Shown: positions 1 to 13,784 of the stretch, one piece after another | Layout: each line of letters starts with the position of its first letter | How positions within the stretch are numbered: position 1 is the first letter of the stretch | NCBI GenBank assembly: GCA_037576195.1 | Contig: CM075101.1 | Coordinates: 31,434,001 to 31,498,000, forward strand | Origin: Phytoseiulus persimilis | Lineage: Eukaryota > Arthropoda > Arachnida > Mesostigmata > Phytoseiidae | DNA length: 64,000 nt | Direction: 5' to 3' | The notes under the pieces: model-generated | Seen by the model: the letters and a program-made list of their open reading frames with translations, nothing else | Database searches by the model: none | What the model was told of the DNA's origin: nothing | Program-made: the position numbers and the translations under genes

Positions 1-3000
1 GGGAGAAGTTCGTCCACTTTCTTCGTTCCGTGGAAGCTCGAAGCTTCCCTGTTGACGACACCGAGCATCCTTCCGACGTTGTTTCGATTCGTTCTGGTTC
101 CGCTTGGTAAATATGTACTTGTCGAGAGACGGACCGAGTCAAACGCAAGCGAGTCGAGCGCTAGCAGGCAACCAGAAAAGCGGCGGCACCATGGAAAATT
201 TTAATGAGGACTTTGAATTCCGCTGTTTGGTCGGAAGATTTATCGAAATCAGTTTCCACTCCTGATCGAGCCTCATTAATCCGTGTTTATTTATGCGCTT
301 CGTATCTTCCTGAGAATGAGCCCTCGTGTTGTTAACGGTGGCGGCGGCGGTCAACCAAAAGACTCGGTCGGAGTTGGACAAACATCGGGGCTTTCGTGAG
401 TTTTCCGAGGAGCGGACATCGAGTCGAGATCGCCGCGTTTCCAACTCGAGGGAGCTCCTCGCCGGCTGATTCCGGGCCGGCTCATGAACGGAACATGAAG
501 GTGAACGGCGGCCAGGAGAACATCAATCGGCCGGCCGACGAACAGTTGTCGAGGCTGATGTCCGCTCCAGTCGTATTAACCACGTGCTCAGCGCATAATC
601 GTCGTCTTGGGCCAATTGCGTGGCGGAGCTCATCGACGTCGCTGGAACACAAACTTCTGTGTTGTGGTCGGTCGTTCATCGTGTCTTCGGTTGCGTGCGA
701 TTGCATTTTTCGTGCCGTCTCATCCGTTTGCTTGCTCGTCCGCTCGGATTCCTACTGTCTGCCAGTGCGCCGTCGGTTAGCTCGGATTGAATGATTACCC
801 CGACAGTGTTAAAGTGTATCAGGAGCGCCGTCGTCGCGAACCAGCGCCGAAAACAGCCCTAAGTTCCGATCTCTGGTCACCGGCTACCCTGTAGTTTGTT
901 GAACTTTCGGTTCTGGCTCCGTGTTGGCAGTGCGTCAAAGCGGAAGTTTTACCGAGCTCGAAGAGCGTCCGAACGGGAGGGACGGTCCTTCCCGATATCC
1001 TGGATCGCGTGAGACCACCACCCCGCAATCAAGCAGGAAGCATTGTGAGCTGGATGCTCGAAGTTGGCGAATCTCTTGAGATGAATGTATAATCGTCATC
1101 TGTTCGTTCCGTCTGAGAGAGCGTCCCGTATTCACGTGAGGGATGGATCGGGAAAGGGTGGACCCCAGACATCCGGGGGTCAGCTTGGCAAGGATGCGTA
1201 AGGGATTCTCGCCGAGTCGCACACTCTGACTGAATCAGCTATGATCTTCGTCAGGATTCGCGAACTGCGTCAGATGCAGCCCGGGCGGATGGATGATGTT
1301 AACCAAGTGAGGGTTTTCGTTGAGGTTTTAGTTTGTCCCGCATTCGAAATCGTACCACAACAGAGCCGAGGAGTCGTTGTTCGACGACCGTCGAGAATAA
1401 TTCTCGTGAGGGACTCCATCGCATGTTCGGCAGCTCGGATTCCGGATTCCTCCGCCACGTTCTCCTACTTGAGTTGTGAGCACCGAAAACAGAAGTGGAT
1501 GAAGAGTCGCGGAGAGGGAGGAGGCCTTCTGTTGATGCTGTGTTCGGCGGCACTTTAGAATCTTCTCACCCACGCCGACCGATCATAAACAGAATAACAG
1601 GATCTCGACCAAGTTGTCGACGCGTTTTTAACAGAGTCGATCGAGCGATGCGGATGGAGAGTCCATAAGAAACCAGTAAAGTACCAAACTTCCTTCTGAC
1701 GGATCTCCCAGCAGGAGGAGCGCCAGTACCACCCCACGATTGTGAAATCGAACGGCATAAGGCAATGTTCTGCTCAGTGTGGCGTCCCGGCCGAGGTAGC
1801 TGCACCGACTGAGCACAGCAACTACCGCTGTTGATTCGCTTTTCGGATGGCACCACACGGCGGGCGAATAACTCCCGTTAAATACAGACACAGAGAAGGA
1901 GCCAGCGAGCGGACAACTCACTCTCGCGGGGTGGAGCTGGATTGGTGTTCTTGACTTTCTGCTCCAGTCGGTCACCACAGTGATGGGCCGCCGTGATGCA
2001 TTCCAAATCGGGTTTAGCGTTTAACGAAGAAGACTCCGGTAGCGACCTCCGGCTAGGAGAGATCATGACGAACCTCACAAATCTAATGGTTCGTTGGCGT
2101 GCCGTACCGGAACGCTTTCTGAAGAGAAGAAGCGACCAAACGAAGGGAGGAATCAAAACACGACAGAATGAGCTCGAACGGCACCGAAGACGCGAGCGAG
2201 CGAGTGGAAGACCGAAGCTGTGCGAATGAAATCATATTTTGAAAATCTCTCGGAACAATTTATGAAGTCACGAGATAAGCGGAGTCGATAAGGGCCGATT
2301 AGAGTTCTACTGGAGTAGGGAATAAAGAAGAATCAAAGACAGACGCGCTTCCTCAGTCGAGGAAGTTTTCCATAGATCGAAGCGAATCGACGGACACCCG
2401 GCAGAAAGAACATCCGCGGCAGCGTGACCCTAACGCAATTATTTTGGAAATTATCCAAATCAATGATGAGATTAGCACGGCTGCCACCAGCATCGAGCGT
2501 CGGGAGCCGGGGTAGGACGCAGCACGGACCGATATCGGCGCGAGCCGACGGCGTTCAGGAGCGAGATGCAGCGACGGGATTCGAGGAAACCTCGAGGGAA
2601 CTCCGGAAGCTCTAACGCTCGGCCGAAAGTGAACAACTCGGCCGAAATCGTCGACGGGAACCGAACGCCTCATCGGATGATGGGATGCTCCAGCGACCAC
2701 ACGGGCGACCCCCGATGACAGCTCCACGTAGGATGAGATTTGATACGTGCTGACAAACTGTTGTTCATCGCGGTGTTTTGCTTCGTTCGCACGGCCCACT
2801 GTTGCTTGCCCCGCCGTCGCCGCCTCGACCAGATTGGGTAAACTTCACTCATCTTCCACTGTGAGACAGCATCTCACTCAAGTACCCGAAAGCGGGGGCG
2901 TGGGGCGTGCCCATGACGAGTAATGTCTTGTAGCGGTCCCTAGCGCTCGTCTCTCTTCCTTTCACCAGACTCACTAGCTCGATTTCTCGCTCGCTCGCTA

Positions 3001-5488
3001 ACAGCGTTTAGCTAAAACGGATCTCGGCAACAAAGACATCACTAAAAGGATAATGTGCTCATTCGAATGCGTCAGCGAGAGAGCTGTGCCGATCCGAGAG
3101 GCCGCCCGCACGCCTCCTGCCTGCCCCCCGTTCAGTCCTTCGGATGTTTCTGAGTGTTCCTCGTTTCTGACATTTCCAGTTGAGAAGTATCCCGTTACCT
3201 TGAGCTGAACGACGGGTACGCGTCGATTTACGCACTGGGGCCGTTGCTCCGCCGCGACCATACGGAACCAGTAAGCGAAGGCGCGGGAATATCTTGGGAG
3301 TGGTGACATCTCCTAGTAATTCTCACAGCCCTGTCCCCACTCGACGAAAGCATGGGGACTCATGCGACCGAGCGGAACATTCGCGTGGTGGTCTCGGGAA
3401 GGCTCGCATGCTCCGCTGTGCGCTGCATGTTGCTGTGAAACATGCGCGCGCATCGGTTTGCATGAGCATCTCTCAACCGGAGTGGGTGTGAGCGTATCGC
3501 GTTACCCCCAACGATAGCCGCTGTCTGCTCAGCCAGCGCGACCGTGATCGGAACCTATTCCTTCCGCTCTCGAGACGGGCGGGGAAATGCGGCGATCCGG
3601 CTTCGGATGCGTGGGCGTTACTGTAAAGTAGTTCGTAAATTGAAAGATTGTTCCGGGCTGTTGTGGCGCTCGAGATGAAAAGTCTTTGTTGAGCCACATA
3701 TTTCTTCTCGTCATATTTTCATCGTTAAGCGTTTTAGAAAAGGCACTCCTCCCACCATCCCACTTCCTGGCAAGGTTGTAGCCGACCGTCCCGTGGGTAC
3801 CGTCCGGCGAAGCGACATCGTCTCCACGAGCGGTGACCTCTCCACTACAAGCGCACTTTGGTTGCTCGGTCAACCGGGTCATCAGAATTAGCCGAAGTGC
3901 GGTGTCTGAGTCGGGCCCTCGGCGGCGGCGGGGAACATACTTAAGAAACGGGGGAAAAAAAAAACGAAAATAAAGGAAAGGGAACCGTTGTGGCCGCACC
4001 GCGCTGCGTCTCATTCAACCGAAGGAATGCGGCTCAGAATCTCTCCCCGAACCTTCACTTTCCGAACTCATTCGATACCGCGGGTCGTAACCCTGCCGCT
4101 GGGTCGACCAATTCTGCTAATTTGTGGCGAGGAAAAACTCCGAAGGATCGTCGACCGTTTGCTCGTCTTCCTCACAGTAGCCGTTGGACACGGCCGGCGG
4201 TGCGCGATGCTGGATTTTCCTGCCGCCGGTCTCTCATAAATGGCACAGCCGCAAGGGAGACGGGTTGGTGGGCAGGCGACACGAAAAAGAGCGAATGGAC
4301 TCCTCCCAGAACTTCGCTCCGATCATGATTCGATAAAATGCCCTGTGAGAAATGGTCGCAATTCCATTACTAGCTAGCTAGCTGGCCACTTGGTCGGCGG
4401 ATCGGACGCGCAGGGACGGACGGACGGATACCTGGCTTGGTCGTCACGACCACCCACCGTCGGAACTTCTTGTGTCCATGTCGTGTTGTTTCTGCTGCTT
4501 ACGACAACGTCGATGGCGAGCAACGGCACCAAGATCCACGGCAACGACAACGATAACAACTTGTATGGGAGCAGCAACGTTGACAATGACTGCGTGAATC
4601 TCTCTCCCGATCCGGCATTGAATCACATGGTTGAGTGCGGTGGTCCAGGAAGATGAAGGGGACGATTAGACTGCACGGACGGCAAAGGACGTCTCCGCGT
4701 TCAAGCATTCGTAACACCTTCTCAATGAGTAACGGTCGGTCGAAGCGGGAGAAGAAGACAGGCTGAGCTCAAATCCACGAAACGATCGAAGCAGCAGTTT
4801 CGATTCTGCGTTCGTGTTCTCATCTGCAAGTTAACCGTGAACGAACGATTCATTCGCGAACGCCTCAAACGCGTCGGCATCACTGTATCTCCCTGTTGCA
4901 TAGGACCCAGAGACAACGTTACGGGATAGTGCTCCGAAGACAGACCTCGCATTTCTGACCTACTCAAGGTCTCCGGTCCGAATTGTCACCGCGTTTGGAC
5001 TGTTCTTCGATTTTCGGTAATCGCTTCGGTGATCGGCCAAGAGTCGAATCATCAGCCGAGAAGAGCTACTCGAGCTCTTACGCCCAATCGTGCAGAGCGC
5101 AGGAATGGAACCCATTTCCGGATCGGGGGCGGGAGCTGAAGCAAAAATGTCTGTGGCGCGGACCGAACCCACCGCCACTCATGCACATCTGCCCGTGCGG
5201 CGTACGTCGCGCGGACCTTTCGCGTCCGTCAATTCATAGTTGACAGACACCGGGTCAGTGTCAGCGAACAGTTTACCGTTTCCGGAATCGCCGGGCGAAG
5301 CTGGAATGAAGAAAAATCGTAAGTAGTCCGGCGCTGTGACAAGTCTAGACGTCACGTACCAGGAGAGAAGGCATGTTTCGCACGTATCCGTTCACGAACA
5401 CAGAAACGAATCTCCCATGAGGAGGATGAGCACACGGCACACATCGGAATCGCGTCAGGATCGAATTAATGTGTGCGTTTGTACGTAC
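1..5488. other. No supported gene
   Basis: Several frames of 60-160 codons on both strands (the longest is a 161-codon ATG frame at 4014-3529, minus) are within chance expectation. A frame ending at GTGAGA near 1562 (minus) and a GTAAGT at 5322 (plus) are the best isolated donors. There is an A-run near 3956. Confidence 0.5.
4371..4384. repeat. (CTAG)n tetranucleotide tract
   Basis: A short perfect run of CTAG units. Similar GCTA/CTAG runs recur near 33,910 and 36,125. Confidence 0.7.
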
Positions 5489-5750
5489 TCACGGCTGTTT
5501 CTCTGAACGGTCCCCTTCCTTGGTGATTCCCCGTTTCAGACCGCTGTTTCCAGCAGTCGTAATATGATGATGGGCGTGGGTGATCTGTGTCTTTGAATTC
5601 CAGGACTGTGCGCTCGTAATCGAAGATGAAATTATTTTCCAGCTCCCGCAAGCGCCCGTTGGCATTGCGCAAGCGCAGAGGGCGTGGAGCACGGAGAGAA
5701 CAGAGAGGTTGAAGGGGAACCAGTGTCAGATCGAGTGGCCCCACTCGCAT
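5489..5750 (-). CDS. Candidate exon ending in GTGAGT; competing plus-strand exon in the same DNA
   Basis: ATG 5750 opens a minus-strand frame that reaches ACAGCC|GTGAGT with a charged, aromatic-rich centre (ELENNFIFDYERTVLEF). On the plus strand, TCTTTGAATTCCAG at 5605 is a good acceptor, followed by 58 codons to TAG at 5778-5780, in exactly antisense-aligned codons. Only one strand can be the coding one, and I cannot decide which. Confidence 0.15.
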
Positions 5751-5780
5751 CCTCGTCCTATTCCATTGTCTCCCGCATAG

Positions 5781-8323
5781 TTTCTGTTAGCGTCTGCTCG
5801 CTCCTTCGGCGAGTCATGCCGGCAGTGAGTCGCCCGGCCCGTTGAGCGCCACTATAATTGAGTCAAACAGTTCCGAAGTTTTCTCATTGCCCCCAACAAT
5901 GAACCATTCCCCGGACCACAAGGGGTTCCAGAAGTTCCAATACTCACGGAAGTCAGTTCCGACTCAGAAACGAATACCTTCATTTTCTCCACGGTTGACG
6001 CGCCGAGAAATGAATGGGTTCCCGATATACCCTGTCTTAGTCAATCGACGTGTCGATCAGTCGCACTGGTGGCTTGGCTTGATCCCGCGAACGAATTCGG
6101 TTGAAGTCTACTTAGGCTAAAGTATTCCAGATATCGGATACCTCTTCAATAGGACCCATGGGATTGATCGTACTTATCGTGATGAACGCTTCGTTAGACC
6201 GATCGATTTCAGCCAACGTGTAAGACGACGTTCGAGAGGAATACGCTCTGAACGTGGGGGTGGCAGCGAGATCGATCGTTGAACCTGTCGCAGATAAATG
6301 CAGTGGTGAAATTCCACGGCGCGGCAGCATCCTCATGTTTTCGACCCGGCAGATGCAACTGGCGGACCCACAGCAGTCTTCCCGCGACGAAAGCAGAGCC
6401 TCCGCGGAACTCCACGGGAAAACCACTCTGAGATTCCTGAAATCGATGGAAGAAAAAAAGATCGGCTTCTCGTAGATCAGCGCTCATCTAACGATGAATA
6501 AGAATGTAGGAGGTTGGAAGGGTGATTCGTTTTGTAACTGAATTGTCGACCCATGATGATGAAGAATAAAGTAATAATGAAAAAAAAGCCTCATTTAGCG
6601 GGTGCCTCGTACCCCGTTCTAGGACTGGCGAGCGACATCTAACCTCCGACCGATTCATATTTGGCAGGTCGTGACGGGGCCTCAGAACCTTGGAGACGTG
6701 GCTGTCGCGCGAAAGACACTGAATATTGAGAAAGAGGGGAAAATGTTGAAATTCTTTCGCTGGCTCTTCATCCAGTTTGCGATTCGTTCCGGTGTTTATG
6801 CGGTCAGAATGGAACGCACGTTGGAGATCCGCCCGGGCGTAGCCGAGATGTGCCTCCTTCCAAGCCGAGACGTTTTGAAGCCTGTGGATTGAAATTTGGG
6901 AGTAGATATTCATTTAGCGTCGCTCGCGATGATGAATATGGATGTCTCTCGCGCCTCCATCGGTTGTGACGGTTCACACCCGAGTCTTCCCACTCCTCTC
7001 GAAACGAAGAGCGGCGGCGATTCGCTCTTGTGCTCTTCATCTCTCGATTTTCGGGCTTCGTTTCTTAGATGTTTAACTGGCAGGCCGAATGCCGATATTC
7101 GTCTTTCCTTTTCTATGCTCAGCTGGCGCCGTTGCTGTGGCTCGTTGCTCGGTCTATCTACAATATTTACCTTCCTTTCAGCCTTGTGTTTACCGCCGCA
7201 ACATTCAAACACAATATTTTACGTCGTTTTAGCGCACCGTTCGAGACGTCACCTATCTACAGATTTAGACACACATAGACGCGCAGCGGTTTTTGTGAAG
7301 CCTCTTGAACGTAGCTGGGAGGCTTCGGCTGTGCGCGACTCACCGATGGGATTCTCGGAGTGTCCCTCGCCGTGCACTCGAGCCGAACGAGTTCATTCGG
7401 TCGGAGGTCTGGCTCTTGAATGCGCCGCGCAGCCGCTTGGGAAATAATTCCGAGCGTGATCAATTGGATCCACCGAAGACGAGAGGGAAAGGCTCCGGAG
7501 CTTTGTCGCTCGCCCAGTCGATATTACCCGTCTCGAACTGTTTTGGCAACTTGACCGCGAAAATCGACCACGAGAAACGTTCTAAGCGTTACAGCTCTGG
7601 GGAGGGCTACTTTCCACTTGGATTCTGAATCGGATCAACGAGACCATCAATCCACTCAGCATCAATCCATCAACTCTTCAATTCATCAAGTTGTCGGCAA
7701 TGCAGCAGTTGCCGCTGCTGTAGTTTTAATGAAGCCAAACGACCATTGTTTGGTTTCGTAATGATTCAGTTTGTATGGTCCAACGACTCTGGCCCAGCAG
7801 GCCTTTTCAAAAATGAAAACTTCTCCCAGACGACAGCGGGATCAGAGTTCCGAGTGAAATTCATCGGACTGTGCCGACATGGAGGGACGATGAAACTGTA
7901 ACGACTCAAGAACCCACCCCACTTCCTTCCTCGCCGCCGGAGCCTCAGAAAAATCCTCGCTCCAGTCGAGCTCTTCTGCTGCGCCTCGTCTCTTGTGCGT
8001 CCGCATTTCAGATTGCGCATTGATAACTCTGTCCTCTTCCGGAAAGCACACAACGAACTCCCTACCTGCTTAGCTCATCCTCGTTAGCAGCTTGGTGGAT
8101 CGCGTTAGGAGTCCTCGCATCGAAAATAGGCGGAACGGCCGCTGCAACTCCACCGTCGAGAGTTATCGAACGGACCAGGTGTTGTGCTTTGTGTGCAGGA
8201 AAACGCGAAACTCATCATTTAAACTCGGCCCGGCCCGTGGGTGAATACAAACATACGTCTGTGATAAGTTGGCTCGTTTCTCATTTCCGGCTGTCTTCCT
8301 CTTCAACGGGTTCTCGAGAAGCT
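5781..8323. other. No supported gene
   Basis: Short open frames occur on both strands, including minus-strand frames 6426-6112 and 6913-6488 with ordinary composition, but without paired splice sites. Repeated ATCAATCCA-like words occur near 7650. Confidence 0.5.
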
Positions 8324-8734
8324 ATGGAACATTGTTCTGAAGCGACCTTCCGGTTCTCAAGTCATATCGTCGGGGTACAGTGTTATTTTGGGATACGGAA
8401 CGATTCTGCTTTTAGTTCCCGTCACCGTCTGAAAAGCGGGATGGAGGACAAAACTCGAGAGTTTGCCGCTGATCCTGATGTTCCTTATTCTCTCAACCAG
8501 TTCACGGAAGACTTGCGCCGCACACGACATTTTCAGAGGAGCTCCGCTCGCTTACGGACCAGAGCGATCCGTGGTCTGGCTGGCCGACAAATTCATGCTT
8601 CTCGATACGTGCAATCGATTTTCGGCATGGGCGAACCCCAGTTGAGGTTTCCGGCTGTGCACCATCGATTCTGGAATTTCTCCAATGCGCGGCACAGCAT
8701 TTGTTTGCGGCGGGAGTTACTCAAGCACAGCTGA
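8324..8734 (+). CDS. Weak candidate coding frame, 136 aa
   Basis: ATG 8324 opens 136 codons. The frame is open back to about 8189, just after an acceptor-like TTTGTGTGCAG. The product is Arg/Ser/His-rich and no domain is seen. Length is within chance expectation for this composition. Confidence 0.12.
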   Translation: MEHCSEATFRFSSHIVGVQCYFGIRNDSAFSSRHRLKSGMEDKTREFAADPDVPYSLNQFTEDLRRTRHFQRSSARLRTRAIRGLAGRQIHASRYVQSIFGMGEPQLRFPAVHHRFWNFSNARHSICLRRELLKHS

Positions 8735-10802
8735 AGATCGAACAAAAGGGCGGCCCTCATCGAATTAAGATTTCGATCTTCGATTGTTATCTTGCCGACA
8801 TTAGACTCCGCGCCAGTGAAGCAAGGCTCGTACAGCTGCGAATAGAGATGAATGGAAAGATTCCCGCTCGGCTGTTCCGTCCGTCTAAATTTCATTTGAG
8901 CAACAGAATATGCGTATTTTTCGTTATACGACGCTACAATGAATCTGGGACGAGTGATTTCAAATTTTTCGGCGTGTAAAAATGTTCAGAGACGGGCCGT
9001 GCGGAACACCGTCACTCCATGCAACAGAGTCTGCGGTTGAGCCGATCCCGTTGGTTGGGCGTCTGCCTTTCCCTTCGGGACTTTTCCGTTCGGCTGGATG
9101 AGGGGCCATCGATGGGTGACGAGCTCCAACCGGTTCTGCCTCAAGCTCTGGAATCTGACCTCGAGGCCGATAGCGCCTACATCAGGCCCAGGCACTGTTC
9201 GAGAGCAGAAGCTGCGATTAACTTCTCGCAAGCGGAAAAACTTCCCGGCAGGAACGCCTGGAAAACCAGAGCCCCGTATCATGATTCGGCGGGCATGTAT
9301 TCCACTCGATACCAGTTCCCGTTCGGTTGCACGGCCGTTCGCTTTACGACGCCGAGGGGAAGGATGGAGTGGGCTATCCCCTTCCTTCTGGACCGCTGCT
9401 CCTCCTGGTGCGGAAACCACTCCGATATCTGGTGCCGCCCCTCCGAAAGCCCCTCAGTCGATCGGTTCAGGCAGCCGCGGGAATGATTTGGACTGGCGTA
9501 AAGCCCAAAAAGAATTCCCCAAATCCAATGATCCCCGACGCAGAGTTCCACGCCACGAAACAGGAACCGCCGGCCCCGTTTGGCATTGCTCTCGAACCAG
9601 CTCCGTCCGTCGATGAGGTCCCGGAACGGCTCCGATTGGTGTTAATTTGGATCTGGTCGCGCACTCTGGAGGTTCCTTTATCGGTCGTATGAGGCTCTGT
9701 TTTACTCAAGAGGTTCTCCTAGCAAGTAAAAACGAGACGCTGGAAAAGTCGATCTTCGAGCCTGTTCCTTCGAAGCGGACTTGTCTGTTGTTCCCTCCGG
9801 AGGGAATTAGAGATGATCGTTTGCCAATCATTCAGACCACCGCAAGAACAACGCCATCATCATCGTCTTTGTACAATTAATTGAAAAAAAAATCCGCGGC
9901 CCGGCTGCTGGTGCGGCTGCTGTTTTCCTCGTGGCATTCTGGGAGAACTCGCATCGGCTCATTTTCGTAATGAATTGGAGGGCCTTCTCCCCCTCTGGTT
10001 CCCTCCCGAGCGGCTCCTCGGTCGTTGCGAGCAAAAGGTGTTTGTTGTGCCTCCCCTTCCCGGGCAAAGAGGATTTCCCTCGAAAATCCCACAGCCGTTT
10101 TTCCTCTCCCGAAAACTCGGAAGAAGATTTGTTTTTCATCATTTGTGCATCTATCTTCCCTCCGCACAGCAGCACTGCCGTGCTCTCGCGGAACAGCTCC
10201 CCCATCTCGTTTGGGAATGTTTCCGCTCTCCGTACCCGTCGATTCCTGCCTCGCCGACCCAATGTTGACGAACCTCGAAATTCTGCGCTGCCTCTGCTTG
10301 CCACCTGTTCGGTTCCCAGAGCCTCATCATCAACAGCAAGAAGCTGAAAATAGTTCTGTGAATTATAGGCTGAAGACCCACGTATCGGTACAGTCGAATA
10401 CTGTTTTGAGACAGTTCCGAATCCGCTAGGAGTAACTCCCTGATGCGCCGTTGGGAGAATTCCCGTGAGAGGCTGCGGCGGAATGACGAATGATTCGGAA
10501 CATTGTCGTCGACGTTGTCAACCTGACGCGACTCGTAGATGCATCTACGGCGACCTTGGAGGTTTCATGGGACGACAAGCGGTCGTTTCGAAGTGCTGTG
10601 AACCCAGGATGAGCGAACAATAACTGTGTCGTCGTCGTCTGTCTTGCTAGCGGGCAGCCCTTACAGTCGAATGATGAAAAAGACGAACTATGGACCCCAG
10701 CGGCGGCGCGGCAGTCCGAGAGGAGATCGACCGCGTAACAGCCGGACCGGCAGCGAGACGAACGGACAGAGACAAAAATGTCGTTGTAATTCTGGTGTGC
10801 CT

Positions 10803-10856
10803 TCGTCGTTGTTGTTGTTGTCGCCGTCGTCGTCGCTGTAGTTGTCGTTGTTGGTT
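10803..10856. repeat. GTT/GTC triplet tract
   Basis: An imperfect triplet array of GTT, GTC and CGT units; on the minus strand it reads as ACA/GAC/ACG, so it gives Thr-rich chance translations. Confidence 0.7.
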
Positions 10857-11864
10857 GCAGTGCAGGCAGGGACATTAATTTCATTGGCGCGGGAACGGAG
10901 AACTCGAAGACAATGGAGCTCCCGTTGTTGAGGTTGCTTGTGTTTCGTTCGTCCGTCCGCCGATCAGCTCGCTCGTTTGTTCGGCCAACTTTCGGTTTGA
11001 CTTCCTTACGTCCATTTCTCTGAGGGTTGACTCGGTGGCCGGCTGAAGCCCGGCTCGGATTCGATGCACAGCAACTGACAACGTGATTGGAATTTCATGT
11101 ACGGGTCGTTTTCTGTTCAATTGTTTCGATATCCAATAAGGCCGGCGGATAGAATTGAAAAATATGAAAATCAGATATCGTAATCGAGGCAAGCCGAAAA
11201 GCGTGTCCGCTCCAGCGAGGAACGGTTTCGCTCACCTTCCATTTGAGTCGAGGTGTGTAATGTTCCTTGCCCGCGGCCTGCGGGGCAGGCTTGCGCGAAG
11301 CAAGACATCGATCCAATTCCGTGGATCAAATACCATAAGTTCTGAAAACCGACGGAAATCGGTGGTGGCTCTCTGGTTTCTTAGACCTGAGTGATCTTTT
11401 GGTGCTCGTGACGAAGGTACAGGCGTGGGAGGAGGGAAACGATTCGCGAAGTCCGAGCGCAAACGTTGACTGAAACGTCGGCACTGAAGATCGGATCCCT
11501 CGCGGACTCTCGAACACTTATTTCGCTCTTAGGATAATTTCCGGGACGGAACCGATTGAAAAACTATCCCAACAACTCCAGGCTCGATCACGGCGATTAC
11601 GCTCCGCGAGCAGGGTTATCGGACCTCCCGCGCATACGAAGAAGCCGACTGGTTGAGTTTCCGAGAAAATTCTCCAGCACTCGGAATGCTGGCGCGGCAA
11701 GGAACCTTCGAGCTTCTTGCTCTGAGCGGCGTCGGAACCTTTAAATCAAAGGGTTTCAGATCTGTCGCAGAGAAACGTTAGATGTTTAGAGAAACTCTTT
11801 CCGATCCCTCTTCTAATAACTCTTCAGCAGTGTTTATAATTCACAAGTTATGAGAGCTTTTTAG

Positions 11865-11971
11865 CGCTTTGCTAAGGCAGTGCGACGTGAGCGCCAAGAT
11901 TAGAATACTGGAGAGTGCGAACCGCATGCTCTGGGGTGGGGCGTCCGCTAGCCACGAAGGGAACATCCGAG
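11865..11971 (+). CDS. Candidate internal exon
   Basis: It lies between GCTTTTTAG and ATCCGAG|GTGAGC. One frame, open from at least 11869, encodes about 34 residues (including AKIRILESANRMLW) to the donor. A second acceptor, AAGGCAG at 11880, is possible. There is no partner exon. Confidence 0.15.
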
Positions 11972-13760
11972 GTGAGCGCCCTGATTCGATCGTTCAACCG
12001 ACCCTACGTTCGCGGATTAATTCACCTCCGCCACTGTTCACACGTGGACGTCCTTTGCATGTGATTCTCAAGTGTTGATGTCAAGGCGGTCCTCCACCTA
12101 GAGGCTGGCTCGGCTTTCGAGACAGTCAGCGCATTCAGGCCCAGGACGGGCGAACGAACAGCTCACGCTACGAGAGGATAGAGAAGAGAGGAAAAACAAA
12201 AGTGAGAGGACGAGCATTGTAGGGCTCGAGTCTGTCATAAGACGGTTCGTTTGGCTTCGCACTCAGCACACAACGTTGCCGCCAGCCGCGGCTCATCCCT
12301 CTACTGTGTCTTCTATTGTTTTTTACCGGTTTGGCGGCCGCTCGCTTGCCCGGTAGGTGGCGGAGCTGACTGGGCCGACAGACGCACTCTCGGAAGGAAG
12401 GAAGAAAGAAAAAACTGTGTTACGATCTCGGCGGGCAAAGGCGAGAACGGCGCTTCAATGATCTACTCTGCCTCCGACTTTTCTCCCTTTTTATCTCCGC
12501 TGTCTTCCATTCATTATAGCTCGAAGTCTCACTGGTTCGAGCTTGTAGTGTTCGCGAGAAACGGTGTCCTGGTTCGCCTGAGCGTCCCTGCTTCTTTGCG
12601 AGGAGAAAGTGGAAACACAGAGAAGGGGGAACGATATCGGATCGGTGGGCAGACGCATGATTCCTCAGATAACACAAGCTAAGCTGAAGCATACATCTAC
12701 TTCCGTTCGAACTCAGTTCGCTTTCCCGAGTGACCTGGCCTTTGCCCCCCGTCGTTTCCCTCACCGAGGCAGTCCTCCCCGAGGCGAGTTTTCGAAGTCT
12801 AGACAGATAAAACCGAGACTCAAATGGTTGAGCTAAACGTTCTCTGAATCGATAGTGCGGCGGCTCCGATAGCAGCAACCTTCGAGAGCGTACGCAGCTA
12901 CGGTCAGTTCCCGCACGGAGCCGCCGCGCGATACGCTGTCATCGCTGCGCAAACTGCCGAGGATCTCCCGATAAACAGAGTTCAACGGCGTCTTACGTCC
13001 TGTTTCCGTCGAGCGGAAACCTCGACTCACCGATACGAGGATATCAAGGAGGCTTGATGGCAAAGATGGAGAATGAACGTGCTGGTGGTGGTTCCGAAGG
13101 ATGGAATTTAAAAAAAGTTCCATTAGGAGGCAACGAGTGCGGCATCCTCAAACGATAAGAACGATATGCCACCTACGAATGGCGAAAGGGATGGAGCTGG
13201 GAAGCTCTCAAACAGGCTGGCATTTTGTGATGTGAATAAAAAATCGGATCCGAAGCTTAGTTCCACTCTCCGAATCTTGAAGAGTCACAATCGATGTTTC
13301 ACGGTTCGGCCTCGTATCCGTTTCCGGGTTCTTCTCAACGTCATCCAGAAACTCCTTTGGGCTCAAGTCATTACACGAACTTGGTACGAAACTCGGTCGA
13401 GGAGGGAGGAGAGGCTCCTGGCGGTCAAAGCAGACTCTGGGGGCGGCTTCCCGAGGATTTCAGTATCTTCGCATACTCTCCAGTTTCTCGGCCCGCACGA
13501 CACTCAGACATTCTCAGAGTTCGCGCGTATTCTCAACTGTTCCTCATCCAGACAGAACCACGAAGCAGTTCTCTCATACACGGATCTCTGGTCTGATCGG
13601 CTTCGATCGCAAATGGAGATTGCTATTGGAACGTTTCATAGGTTCAGGGTTTACTGGTCATTCCGTTGATAGAGCGAAGCGTTCTGCTTACTTTCCATCT
13701 TAGTTTACGGCATCGGGAACACGATCTCTGAGAGAAGAGGTCCAGTTTAGTCAGTTCTGA

Positions 13761-13784
13761 CGTTGTTGTTGTTGCTGCTGCCGC
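13761..13784. repeat. GTT/GCT triplet tract
   Basis: A short array of GTT units followed by GCT units. Confidence 0.6.
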
